64,000 nt of DNA from Platynereis dumerilii (lineage: Eukaryota > Annelida > Polychaeta > Phyllodocida > Nereididae), in NCBI GenBank assembly GCA_026936325.1, contig JAPTHN010000004.1, forward strand, positions 9,845,439 to 9,909,438, in the 5' to 3' direction. This document shows, piece by piece, positions 44,885 through 56,251 of this stretch (position 1 is the stretch's first letter; each line of letters opens with the position of its first letter). Position numbers and translations under genes: made by a program. The notes beneath the pieces are model-generated. The model had not been told where the DNA came from. It saw only the letters and a list, made by a program, of their open reading frames with translations, and searched no databases.

Positions 44885-47379
44885 GGCATACTACGAGCTC
44901 TAAGTTGATCATATTAGTTCCATTCGTCAACATTGACACAGATCATCATATCAGTATAGATTCATATGGAACCATGTTTTTATCTAAAGCTCAATTACCG
45001 TAATAAAGATATAGGCCCTAACATAAAAAAGACGAAAATGGAAAATCAAAGGATTCACAGTTGCTGGAGAAATTGGCAGTCACATGATGCAGATGTACAA
45101 AACCAATTTATATTTGATGACAGTCACATGCCACTAGTGGCACTTTCTGAAAGCAACCAGGCCTTGTTCAGATTTCCATGTACTTGGGTGAATACCAAAG
45201 GAAGAAGTGAAGATAAGGCCAGTTGCCACAAACTTCTTCATTCAACTTGACAGTATGTTTTAGGCATGAGGACCCTTTCAATACTGCAGCTTGTTTAAAT
45301 CTTTGAAAAATGCGCGTGTAACAGCTATGGAGAGTTGTTCCAAATATTCACCTATTACTCACCCACCATCTGGGTATCCCTTTAGAATCAATTCAGTAAA
45401 TTGAGAGAATGACAATATATTATGTCCAGAGACAAAAGTGTGACTCCTATGAAAACCCAATGTCTTTGAAGATTATGACAGGAACCAGAATTCAAACCTG
45501 AATCAACACTCAAGAAAGCAAATACATCAACACGACTGCAAGCCAAGAGAAAATATATACATGCAAAGACTTCCATCCCAATTCACATTCATGAGGATCT
45601 TTGCCCATGAAACTTTTGAGAGATTCCAACATTACATGATCCTCAGCACTTCATTGTAATTCACATGTCAAATGTTAGCGGTTGACATTTTTATTTAATG
45701 AAGTTATGAAAAATTGATATTGATTGTCAAAAAATGGGACTCTGTTTGGAAGCAGAAATTCCAGCTATAGCACAGAAAGGCCAAACGAAACAATGTATCA
45801 AAATTACTCAATGAAAATTTGCAAGGCATGTTTCAGACCTTTTCCAGTTTATATAATTCATATTAAATACCTCTTCCATTTCAATAAATGAAATGTACAA
45901 AAGATTGGATGAAATTCACATGCTATTGTTGCGAAACATTTTCATATTCACTTAAATCAAAAACAAGTATTAAATAAAAATCAAACTACATCAACAATAA
46001 TCTTAATTTCTTGAAATACAGGGCTCATACAATGGACAATGAGGAGACAAGCCAGGCGATAAGTGATATATTTTAATTATGTGATCATTCATATGAGTTT
46101 ATACTTAGTCATATAAGTTTATCCTTTTTCCAGATATTGTTTTAGTAATTTTAACTTAAAACCAGATCAACTACATGCATATCCATGAATAAAATCCTAA
46201 GATCCTCATCACAAAATTGTAGGTCAGGTCAAGAAAATTGGGGCACAATTGTCGTTTTTGGCTCAGGTCGATGGCTTGATATGTGCGATGTCAAGGACTG
46301 GAAAAGAAAACCAAGGATATATCAATAAATAAGAATTCACAAATATTTCATAGTAATCTAATTGAACTATTACACTCACCAGCAAAAGAAACGCAACACT
46401 TGATTTAGCTCATATTTTTATAAATAATTTTTTTTTCCAAAATCAAATTGATGGCATTGATTCTATCGTCAATAAGCATAATCTTACCAAAAATCATTCA
46501 ACTGCCACCATTTCCTGTCTTTCTCCGGTCCATTTTATCAAATTTAAATTTGGCAAGAAAAGACACCTTACGTCTCTACAGAAATAAGGATGAAATTATG
46601 AATCTTCCTGAATTCATTAGTTACTCAACATTATTTAGCAGCACAAAATCTTTAAATACCCACCTTGTCTTTGAGTGTAATGAAAATTCAAACGAGTTGC
46701 AAAGATTTATGACAAGCATCGTGACTCGTATTCAACTTCAAACTGTACACTTCCAGAACTTCATCCACTGCAAGACAAAAAGAACAAGAAATAAGAAGTG
46801 AGGATAAAGTAATCTTCATTTAAGTTTTTTCTTCTTATAATTTATAATTTTCTAGTGCTTAGTCGAAACTGTATGACCAAAGTCAATTTGCTTTTGTGTA
46901 GGGCTGGACAGCGTTCAATGTATAGCGATTCGATAGTATCGCGATAAATATGTAATGATACATGATATTTATCACGATAATCTAGCAGCGTCAACCTTGT
47001 AAAAAGGGAACTTTTTTTATATAAACGTTGTTAAAAACTATAGTTCCTGTATCAAAAATTATCCATTTTGCTCGAAAATTTGATAAAATTTGGACAAAAA
47101 CAACTATTTTTTTGTTATTTGCATTAATTGTGATATGTGAAGCGATTATCACGATGAGAGTGTGAAAAGATAGGCTTTATTGTGATATTGAATTCCAAGG
47201 GTAGTATCATGATAAATATTGGATCCCCTCAAACCCAGGCAATATCAACCCTATTGACTAGTGACTTTGCTCAGGTAGTTCATCTGACTTGAGCAGTGTT
47301 GAGAAAATTTTAAAAGATTCATTTGCACATTGACTAAAGAATGAACTGAAATTCACAGATTTTGGGAAAAAGCTTGAAA
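44885..47379. other. No gene recognised
   Basis: 2.5 kb of AT-rich sequence. CACTCACCAGCAAAAGAAAC at about 46373 looks like one end of a Tc1-type element without a visible partner. A 117-codon plus frame at 46448-46801 has no motif I recognise. Around 46920-47210 there are several CGATAAATAT-type near repeats. Confidence 0.4.
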
Positions 47380-47530
47380 TGGGTGGATGATTGGGGCTTT
47401 ACATCCTGATTTATGCACTTGCAAGGCTAATTAGGGCAGGGCAATGAGGCAAAGGACAATTGAAACTGCCATCCAACATAGTCCCAGGTGACATTGCAAG
47501 AGCTGGATTCTAAACCTGGATCAAAAAAAT
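47380..47530 (-). repeat. SINE copy, same family as 8950-9345
   Basis: The minus strand has TGGCAGTTTCAATTGTCCTT, CTCATTGCCCTGCC, AAGTGCATAAATCAGG and TAAAGCCCCAATCATCCACC, matching the body and tail of the SINE at 9119-9345. The tRNA-like head is missing or degraded. Confidence 0.65.
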
Positions 47531-47718
47531 TGGAAAATATAGGAATTTGTAGGCCTAAGGGGCCCCCGAGTCCGAAATTGTACACATTCAGCAGACTGTC
47601 ACAGATTGTTACTTCATTTTTGTTTATCCGCTTGTGTGAGTTTAGTTTGCTTACTGCTTTTCCAAGTGCATTAATTGAGTGCAGGCCCACGAATGCCAAA
47701 ACGATGTCGGGTCCCCGT

Positions 47719-47880
47719 AGGGCCGTAGCCTGCAAGAGGGGGGAGGGGAGCTGCTCCCCTTGAAATTGACCAAAAAAGGTGCATTACATGCAAAAATTAA
47801 AAAATTTTTGGGGCTTCTTCGGAGTGCGCATGCCTCCAGACCAGTCTCTGCCCCGCAAAGATTCAGCCCAGCCTACGGCC
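47719..47880. mobile_element. Probable hAT-type MITE, GGGCCGTAGCC ends
   Basis: 162 bp with ends AGGGCCGTAGCCTGC and GCCCAGCCTACGGCC. Flanks GTCCCCGTA and TGTCCCGTA are close to an 8-9-bp duplication. C- and G-runs lie near the left end. Confidence 0.55.
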
Positions 47881-50284
47881 ATGTCCCGTATTACCCTGTC
47901 TGGATCCACCACTGTCATGAAACATATGCATACATTTTAACATGACTACGATTCCAATATGATCCTAATGACAGGCTCACAACACATCATTATTTTGACT
48001 TAAATTGAATGTTTTCTCATTTCTAACAGGGCAGTGAGATGTATGAATTCACATGATTCACTTCAGTTACTTTTTTCAACTTACATTAATTTTGAATCCC
48101 TATAAGAAACATGCACTTTTGAGTAACAGACTCGCCATTGGCTCTTGTCCTGAAAATAGGAAAAAATTATACATTCCATAGGAAAGCCACAATGACAAGC
48201 TGTCAGGTGACAAATTCAGACAAGTGAAGTTGCCCTGAAATTTACAAATCATGTTGTCAAAAATAAAACAGATAAGGAAATGTGTTAATTCACTGCAACA
48301 AAAAAAATTATTTAAGGTGAATAATGATAGCTGTTTGATCATCATTTACGACTCCCCCTAATTTACTTGGGAGATGCTATCTGATCTTTACCACAAAAAT
48401 AAAACTCATCATGTGAAAGAGAGGCTGTGATGTTACCATGGTGTTGACTTGGTGGTGTCATGTCAAATTCTGTGCCCTCTATTTGCTATTGTTAAATGAA
48501 TGAAGCACCAAACCATTGACCATTACCATAATCTTTTCCATGACTAATGCATAATTTCATGTAATTGTATGCTTTTAAGTATTACCTTGTAGAAGTCTTC
48601 AAGATGCAAAGGGGAATCGATGCCTGAAGTCAGCAATTGAAATTATCCAATAATTTTATATTGTCCACCTGAAAGATGAATGGTTAATTCCACTTGTTAT
48701 TTAAACTTGCCGTTAATAAACAGATTTTATTGACTTATAAATTATGTATAATTACATGTAGTCGCAAATTTATTGTTTATGGAGATATCGATTAATGCAA
48801 TAAAATCATTACAGAAAGTCCGATAAATTATATATATATATATATAATAATTTTCACTATTTTTTTTCCAAGAAAAGTTTTGAGACATTCAATTTTTCAA
48901 AGACAAATAGCAAATTCTTTGGTCAACAAGTTGTAAACCAATTTATCACAAGATTTATCGCTATTGTGTTGTGATATGACCCTTAATTATCCAATTGCGC
49001 ATTTCCGCCCATTAACATGCAGCCCTACCTGAATATAATACTCCAAACAGTTTTCTTTTGTATGTAACTTCTCTGTATAGTGCTTTAGAAATACTTCATT
49101 TGATTACAAAGAAGATATTTATACCTTCAAATTAATTTTATGTGACATACCAAAAAAAGTCATATGCAATGAAAAATTAAGCCCTCCTAGCAGCAGCCGT
49201 CACATAATCTTGTTGTCAGGGGTACACTGATTCAAACCGCTTGTTGCTTCCATGGCTATCAAATAGCTTGACCGTCAAGTTCTGTAGCTGTTCTGCTGAA
49301 AAGAAACATTTTTCAGTTTTAAATAACTACCAGAACTTTGAAATCATAAGAATAAGACCACTCAAAAAGGCACAACTACATGGGGTTTTCCAAACGTTCA
49401 GCCCAACTTGTCATATATTTCGCATGATGTGATATGGAAACGTGAAATTTGCGTCGGACCAACTAAAAGAAATTTGCAGATAAATCTGAGAAAATCAGAT
49501 CATAGAAATAAGAAATAAATGCATTAATTTGTTGCCATGGAACCAAAAGTCATGAAATGCAGCTCAGCGCGCTTTTACAGATACTGACATTGAATTTAGA
49601 ATTCAACACCCATATTTGTAACTGACAAACAATCTTTTTTTTTAAAGTTAAATCGGGGTCTGCCACCTCCAAACCAACAAGTTAGTTACCAAGGCATTAT
49701 TTTCACAATTCATAATTAAACTTGGTCTAAAACTAATATTGTAATCAGTAAATACACAATCTGTTCATCTGTTGCTATTGGCCAAGCCCGGCTTGGTAAA
49801 TAGCCTTGACGAGTCGACCTACAAATGACACCATATATGATGACGGCCTGCAATACTTTCAGAGGCTGACCAGATGATAATTGGGGGGGGAGGCTATGGA
49901 TTTTATCCCCAGGACAAACTTTTTTTTATTCGCAAAGAGCCGACAAACAGGATCAAAAATAAGTACTCTTCCGCTCGTCTGAGACGAGTAAAAATAGAGG
50001 AGGACGAGTAAATATGCTTGCGTACTTGTCAGTCAGACTAGTAACAAACCAAAGTGAAAATATTAACTTTAATTCAGAAGTCAGTGTTATAACAAGTTTG
50101 TATCCATTTAAATGATAAAGTTCTGCCAAAAATGTTTACAAAATAAACATAATCCCCTGTTTGTGTATCCAGTCATTGTTTATATGAGGGCCACATACGT
50201 CTTCTCACAAAGTTGGGTGGCCCTTCTGGTCTGGGGCCGTTATAACCATACTCCATCTGATTGGCCCCTAAAAAAATATTTTGT
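47881..50284. other. No gene seen
   Basis: 2.4 kb of AT-rich sequence with a short (TA)n run at about 48829-48848. Short frames only. Confidence 0.4.
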
Positions 50285-52605
50285 TATTTCTTGACAGCAT
50301 CGTCTGGGTGTTACAATGAATTTAAACGCTTCGTTCTTAATGACTTTCTGAATGACCTTAATGCAATGTTACTGAATGACCAACATATTTACAACAGTCA
50401 AGATAATGAATATGATCCTGAATTGCTTTGGCAAAGCTTCAAGAAAACATTCCTCGAAGTCTCTGAAAAACATGCACCGATGAAGACAATGTGAATGAAG
50501 AATCGATATTGCCCATGGATAAACAATGACATCATAAATCAAATGTATCGCAGAGACTATCTTCATAAAATGGCTGTACGTAGCAAGTGTATAGATGATT
50601 GGAATGAATATAAAAAACAAAGGAATAATGTAACTATACTTATTAAAAATGAAAAACGTAAATATTACAATAATGAGTTGTGTAAAAATGTAAAAAATCC
50701 AAAGGTGTTTTGGAAGAAAATCAACCAACTCACTGGTAAAAACATACGTGCAACAGCACCTAATGATATTAATGCTCAAGACTTTAATGATTTCTTTTCA
50801 AACATAGGCCACAGTGTTGTCAATGATAATATGTCAAATTACGTTGATGAATCTTCAAAATGGAAAAATCCAGCTTGTATTCATACATTTAATTTTAGTC
50901 AATGTATTATATCAGACGTTTGTAAAATTATCAAATCACATGGTTCTGACAGTTCGATTGATGTCTTAGGTTTTGACACTAAACTTCTTTATGTATCATG
51001 TGATTCTATTTCCCCTGTTATCACGAAGATTGTAAATGCATCAATGTTTTCTGCTAAGGTACCAGGTGACTGGAAATATTCAAGAGTGACCCCTGTCTAT
51101 AAGGGAAAAGGTCCTAAGGGAGACATGAATAATTATAGACCAATAAGTGTGATTGGCCATGTGGCAAAGATAGTTGAAAAAGTGGTTCAGAGACAGCTAT
51201 TACATTATCTATTGTCAAATAACCTGATTTCTATCGACCAATCTGCTTATAGGCCAATGCATAATACACAAACAGCTTTGCATAGAGTTGTAGATTCATG
51301 GATTGATAATATTTGTGATGGTTTAATAACTGGTATATGTCTGTTGGATATTCGTAAATGTTTCGACACAATTGACCATGAAGTACTTAAACAGAAACTT
51401 GGTTATTATGGTGTTAAAGAGGTTGAATTAAATTGGTTTTCTGATTATCTAAAGAACAGATCACAAGTCGTATTTCATAATATGATATGCTCAAACAAAA
51501 ATAGTGTTACCATTGGTGTGCCCCAAGGCTCCGTACTCGGGCCAATATTATTCATGTTATTTGTCAATGATATAAGTCAAAACTCAAATGTTGGTATATG
51601 TAATTTGTATGCAGATGATACTATTGTTTATTGCCAAGGTGAATCTGTAAAAGACGTAAATGAAAATTTACAAAGTTGTGTGTCTCAGTTAAACCGTTGG
51701 TATGTTAGTAACAGATTATCTGTAAATACATCAAAAAGTGAAGTAATGTTAATCTCATCTAGTCGCAGGTTCTTGTCTGATGATTTAGATATCAATATTG
51801 ATGGCCAAAGACTAAAATATGTTCAATGTGCTAATTATCTTGGTATGAAAATTGATAATCATCTCACTTGGAATGACTATGTTGACAAGCTATGTTCAAA
51901 TGTTGCCTCCAAGTTAAGTGGTTTACGAAGGATCCAAAATACTGTTTCTACTGATGTATTATGCAAGATTTATTTAACTATGATTCAACCGTGTATCGAT
52001 TATGCTATAAGTGTGTGGGGCCAAACTTTTGAGTATAATACTACTAAAATTCAAAGACTCCAAAACTATGCAGCTAGAATTGTTACAAATAATTTTGATT
52101 ATATAAATTGTAGAAGTATTGAAATTGTTAGAGCTTTAAAATGGATGGATGTCAAACAGAGGCGTGACTATTTTACTTGTATCCTCATGTATAAATGTAT
52201 CCATGGACTTGCTCCAAGTTACCTTGTTGATGAAATTGTGATGAATTTTGATGTTAATGGATTGGTCACAAGAAGTCATGAAATGAATGTGTATGTGCCA
52301 TCTGTCTCTAGTCAACTTGCAAAAAGGTCATTCAAATATCAAGGTGCTATTTTATGGAATGCTTTACCGTCGGTTTTAAAGGATTTACATGATTTAAATG
52401 ATTTTAAATTTAAGTTAAAAAAGTACTTTTTATTGTAATTTTACTTTTATATTTGTTTTTAATTCGTTTTTATACTTTTTCTTCTCTATTGTTTTATTGT
52501 TTAATTCTTCTATAATTTGCTTTTATGTTGTTATTGTATATATGGGCCACTTGAAAAACAGCTTTGCTGAAGTGCTACCCATTTTAAATATATTCAATAA
52601 ATAAA
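50285..52605 (+). mobile_element. 5'-truncated LINE, CR1/L2-like group
   Basis: It starts inside ORF2 downstream of the endonuclease domain and ends in a 3' UTR with GCTTTGCTGAAGTGCTACCC and a TTCAATAAATAAATGA end. Direct repeats at the insertion site were not seen. Opposite in orientation to the LINE at 53096-57270. Confidence 0.85.
50495..52438 (+). CDS. LINE reverse transcriptase (C-terminal part of ORF2)
   Basis: 647-codon frame with the reverse transcriptase blocks in order: NNYRPISVIGHVAKIVEKV, DQSAYRPMHNTQTALH, ICLLDIRKCFDTIDHEVL, IGVPQGSVLGPILFMLFVND, the catalytic LYADDTIVYC and YLGMKID, followed by the connecting region and an end of the type FKYQGAILWNALPSVLKD. Upstream the same frame is open from about 50261 (FLEVSEKHAPMKTM), interrupted only by TGA at 50492-50494, where related elements have Arg or Lys before NRYCPWI. 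One stop in 730 codons suggests a fairly young but inactive copy. It copies its own RNA at a nicked target in intact relatives; this one lacks the endonuclease and cannot. Clade assignment beyond the CR1/L2/Jockey assemblage is not possible by eye. Confidence 0.9.
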   Translation: MKNRYCPWINNDIINQMYRRDYLHKMAVRSKCIDDWNEYKKQRNNVTILIKNEKRKYYNNELCKNVKNPKVFWKKINQLTGKNIRATAPNDINAQDFNDFFSNIGHSVVNDNMSNYVDESSKWKNPACIHTFNFSQCIISDVCKIIKSHGSDSSIDVLGFDTKLLYVSCDSISPVITKIVNASMFSAKVPGDWKYSRVTPVYKGKGPKGDMNNYRPISVIGHVAKIVEKVVQRQLLHYLLSNNLISIDQSAYRPMHNTQTALHRVVDSWIDNICDGLITGICLLDIRKCFDTIDHEVLKQKLGYYGVKEVELNWFSDYLKNRSQVVFHNMICSNKNSVTIGVPQGSVLGPILFMLFVNDISQNSNVGICNLYADDTIVYCQGESVKDVNENLQSCVSQLNRWYVSNRLSVNTSKSEVMLISSSRRFLSDDLDINIDGQRLKYVQCANYLGMKIDNHLTWNDYVDKLCSNVASKLSGLRRIQNTVSTDVLCKIYLTMIQPCIDYAISVWGQTFEYNTTKIQRLQNYAARIVTNNFDYINCRSIEIVRALKWMDVKQRRDYFTCILMYKCIHGLAPSYLVDEIVMNFDVNGLVTRSHEMNVYVPSVSSQLAKRSFKYQGAILWNALPSVLKDLHDLNDFKFKLKKYFLL

Positions 52606-52727
52606 TGACAGCAGCAACTTAATGTTCTTGATAAAATAAATTGTCATGTTGAGTCGTTTGACGACCCGCTATACCAAATGGAAATGATTTAGTAAACCAG
52701 TCTAGCTGTCAATTTGACCATATATTT
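52606..52727. other. Spacer ending in the foldback target duplication
   Basis: Unique sequence; ACCATATATTT at 52717-52727 recurs at 57898-57908. Confidence 0.6.
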
Positions 52728-53182
52728 GATTAGCAGTCAAAACGCCTACAGACAAAAACGCCTACTGTGATTTCTGACAATGCAAGAACGGCAACGCAAA
52801 AACGCCTACTAATAGATGTCAAAAACGGCTACAGGTCTATACCAAAACGGCTATACCACTTTACAAAAACGCCTACTGTTAAGGCCTATACAAGAAGCTA
52901 CAAGAAGAACTATCAATGGAGTAATCCAGTGTCAAAAGTTGAGCAGTTCATGTGTGAATGAAAAACCAATTAGCTCAAATATAAGACAACCTTTGAAATG
53001 CTAAATAGCAATTACTGCAATTTCAAGAAGTATGAGTTTCAGCTACAGGATAGTGAAACGTAGCAAATACAGTTCATGTGATTGGCTGAGGCACTGAATA
53101 ATAATAATAATAATAATAATAAAAGACTTTTATATAGCGTCGGTTTCAAATAAAGAAATTTGCTCACCAACGCTTGAGTTTG

Positions 53183-56098
53183 TTATGTATTGTCATAGTA
53201 AGTAGTGAAGAGATGTGTTTTGAGATTGCTTTTAAAGCTGCAAAGAGTATCCATTATGCGAAGCTTTATTGGTAGCTTGTTCCATAGAGAAGGACTCGCT
53301 TTTTTGAAACTTCGCATACCCCAGTTGTTTGCCCTATCATTGTCCACTTCAAGCAGATTAGTATTGTTATTTCTGAGGGATCTTGACGATACCCTGAGTT
53401 TTAGTAAGTCCATCAAATAATTTGGAGCTTGTTTGTTAATAATTTTCCAGGTGGTCATTAGCAGTTTATACTCAATTCTTGCTTGGATCGGAAGCCAGTG
53501 GAGAGCTTTTCTTTTATGTGTAATATGTTCACGTTTACTGATTTTTTCAATAAGTCTGACAGCTGAGTTCTGCGCTACTTGCAGCTTATTCAACGATTTA
53601 TTGGTTATTCCATAAAGTAGACTATTTCCATAGTCAAAGTGAGGTGTGACAAGGGCATTAACTACTGTTTTAGTGTTCTCCTTGCTCAGGTTTTTCCTGA
53701 TATGAGAAATGTTTCTGATATTAAAGTACGCAGATTTGCAGATCTTACTGATTTGCCTATCCATGGTCATATGTTTGTCGAAAATAACACCAAGGTTTTT
53801 AACTTCATTTGCATAATTAATTTCAGCTCCTTCAATGTTTAGCTCGCTTAGTTTAATTGATGATAGTTGCGCTTTCGCGCCAAGTAGAATGGTTTCAGTT
53901 TTACTTGCATTGTTGCATAACTTATTGGTACTAAGGAACTTTCTGATATCCTCAATACATTTTTCAATTTGAATTTTTGCCTGATTAGCGTCCGTGTCAT
54001 TCGGATTGAAAGCAATTATTAGCTGTTCGTCATCGGCATACTTTTGATCTTGGATATTATGCCGCTTCGCTATATCACTTAGAGGTGCGATATAGGTGTT
54101 GAAAAGCACTGGCCCTAGCTTTGAACCTTGTGGTACGCCATATTTTAGTTTGCATTTATCAGAGGGCATGTCGTTTATAATTACCGCGCTTGATCTATCA
54201 GTTAAATATGATTGAAACCATTTGTAGGCTGTACCCCTTATTCCGTACATATTACTAAGTCGACTCAAAAGTATATCATGGTCTATTGTATCAAAGGCCG
54301 CCGATAGGTCAAGTAAAACAAGCATCGTGATTTTACCATCGTTGCCATTCAACATGATATCATTGTGAATTTTAGTTAACAGGGTTTCAGTACTGTGATT
54401 TCGTCTGTATGCCGATTGGCGCGGATCATGCAGAGAGTTATCCTTAAAGTGTTTGTCCATTTGGTCTATCACTACTCCTTCAATGATTTTACTTATAAAT
54501 TTTAGGTTCGAAATTGGACGATAGTTTTCCGGACTTAGCTTGAGGCCAGACTTTTTAAGTAATGGTTTTATGATTGCGTGTTTATAACTGTGCGGCATAA
54601 TACCTTGTTCAAGTGACGCATTAACGATACTGGTGATAATTGGAAGGAATTCCTCAAGACAGTTTTTAACAAGCCAGGTCAGCAAAGGATCTAGAGCAGA
54701 GTGCTTAGTTGCCATTTTAGTGATAAGTTTACGGATGGTATCAGTGTCTACCTTGGCAAATTTAGTCAGCGCGGTACCAGTAAATGAAGTAGGTATTGTA
54801 ACAGTTTCATTAGGTAGTTTATTTCGCAGATTTTCAATTTTATCGTTAAAGAATTTTGAGAAGTCATTTGCGAGTTTGCTGTCATCAGAGTGCTGAGGTA
54901 GTGGTGATTCTGCTTTTCTATGAAGGGCTGAGTTAACAACTTTGAAGAGTGCTTTTGAGTTACCCTGACAATTTTGAATTTTATCAGCTAGGTGTTTAGA
55001 TCGTAAGTTGTTTAATAGGATATTGTATTGATTCCTCCTATCCTTAAAAATTTCAAGGTCGGACTGGCTTTTGGATTTTCGCCATTTTTTCTCAGCTTTA
55101 CGTTTTGCGATCTTGGCAGCCTTAATATCTGCGTTACACCATGGTGTTGCACTACGTATTGTTATGGTCTTTTCTTGCAGCGGGGCATGTAGATCCAAAA
55201 TCTTTATACTAGACTCGTAAAGTTTGACGAGCGATTCTAAGTATTCGGGGCCCAATTGCGAGTTATAGCTGTTCATAGAAGAGAAGTGTTGCTTAATATC
55301 TTGTTTGAATTTGTCTGTACTCATATTTCTAGTCTTTCTAAATCGAATACGCTTTTTATTAGTGGGAGGCTTTGGAACATTGACATCCATGAGTATGGCA
55401 TAGTGGTCAGATAATAGTTCATCAACAGAGTAAGATGTAAGCAAGTTACTTGCTGTTCTGGTAATAATGAGATCCAAGGTGTTACCTCCAACATGTGTTG
55501 GTTCATTAATATGCTGGGTTAAGTCAAACATTTCGAATACTTCATTAAGTTTTATTACATTCGGTTGTTCCGGTTTGTTGATATGGAAATTGAAATCTCC
55601 GACAATTAGCAACTCATGACCCTTACAGTGATAGGACGAGACCACGTCCGTAAATTCGTCAAAGAACTCGGAAAGAGTATATTTATTCGCTGCACTAGGT
55701 TCAGGTCTATAGACAACTAAAATGATTACAACTTTACCGCCACTAACGAAGTTGAGAGCCAGGTGTTCAAAGGTTTTAGTTTGTGGCGATTCAGTTTTTG
55801 ATAAATTGATATTAGATTTAAAAAGACATCCAATTCCACCACCAGATCTCTGGTTTCTTGACTTCATTAGAAATTTGTATTCACCGAAATTCTCAAGCCG
55901 ACCAATTGCAGCTATATCATCATCTTTCAACCAACATTCAGTGAGCAGCATGATATCAAGATTGTGTTCTTCCCTAAAATCATGAACAAGATCTAATTTA
56001 TTTTTGAGACTGCGAGCATTCCAGAGACAGACTTTGAGATTTTTCCCGGACAGTGCGCGAGCGACATTACCATTGCCAGTCCCCTCGCTGGTCTCCAC
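53183..56098 (-). CDS. LINE ORF2: endonuclease and reverse transcriptase
   Basis: 971 codons. The N-terminal APE-like endonuclease has CLWNARSLKNKLDLV, LLTECWL (catalytic Glu), RSGGGIGCLF, VYRPEPS, IVGDFNFHIN, NTLDLIITR and the final LLSDHYAI (catalytic Asp-His). The reverse transcriptase begins near residue 510 with ENYRPISNLKFISKIIE, QSAYRRNHSTETLLTK, VLLDLSAAFDTIDHDIL, YGVPQGSKLGPVLFNTY, the catalytic KYADDEQLI and NLGVIFDKHM. The C-terminal end WLPIQARIEYKLL and SPSLWNKLPIKLR is typical of CR1/L2 relatives. All key residues are present, so the copy may still be competent or very young. Start is the first ATG of the open frame. Confidence 0.93.
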   Translation of the reverse strand: METSEGTGNGNVARALSGKNLKVCLWNARSLKNKLDLVHDFREEHNLDIMLLTECWLKDDDIAAIGRLENFGEYKFLMKSRNQRSGGGIGCLFKSNINLSKTESPQTKTFEHLALNFVSGGKVVIILVVYRPEPSAANKYTLSEFFDEFTDVVSSYHCKGHELLIVGDFNFHINKPEQPNVIKLNEVFEMFDLTQHINEPTHVGGNTLDLIITRTASNLLTSYSVDELLSDHYAILMDVNVPKPPTNKKRIRFRKTRNMSTDKFKQDIKQHFSSMNSYNSQLGPEYLESLVKLYESSIKILDLHAPLQEKTITIRSATPWCNADIKAAKIAKRKAEKKWRKSKSQSDLEIFKDRRNQYNILLNNLRSKHLADKIQNCQGNSKALFKVVNSALHRKAESPLPQHSDDSKLANDFSKFFNDKIENLRNKLPNETVTIPTSFTGTALTKFAKVDTDTIRKLITKMATKHSALDPLLTWLVKNCLEEFLPIITSIVNASLEQGIMPHSYKHAIIKPLLKKSGLKLSPENYRPISNLKFISKIIEGVVIDQMDKHFKDNSLHDPRQSAYRRNHSTETLLTKIHNDIMLNGNDGKITMLVLLDLSAAFDTIDHDILLSRLSNMYGIRGTAYKWFQSYLTDRSSAVIINDMPSDKCKLKYGVPQGSKLGPVLFNTYIAPLSDIAKRHNIQDQKYADDEQLIIAFNPNDTDANQAKIQIEKCIEDIRKFLSTNKLCNNASKTETILLGAKAQLSSIKLSELNIEGAEINYANEVKNLGVIFDKHMTMDRQISKICKSAYFNIRNISHIRKNLSKENTKTVVNALVTPHFDYGNSLLYGITNKSLNKLQVAQNSAVRLIEKISKREHITHKRKALHWLPIQARIEYKLLMTTWKIINKQAPNYLMDLLKLRVSSRSLRNNNTNLLEVDNDRANNWGMRSFKKASPSLWNKLPIKLRIMDTLCSFKSNLKTHLFTTYYDNT

Positions 56099-56251
56099 CG
56101 AGACCCTATCGTTACAAGATTGAGATAAAGACCAAGAAAGCGTTTTAGATGCTAATAGAGATTTATTAAATACATCGAGACATTGTCTGCAGAACGGAAT
56201 GTTTAACGGATCGGATTCAGGTGATATTATGGATCTCGGTGGATAAGAATG

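Noticed and set aside
46448-46801. 117-codon plus frame
   Set aside because: No motif, no codon or splice evidence; in AT-rich sequence this length can occur by chance. Left as unassigned.
47427-47763. Frames on both strands around the SINE and MITE
   Set aside because: They cross the boundary of a SINE and a hAT MITE, so cannot be a single gene.
50369-50779. 136-codon hydrophobic minus frame
   Set aside because: Antisense shadow of the LINE reverse transcriptase frame.
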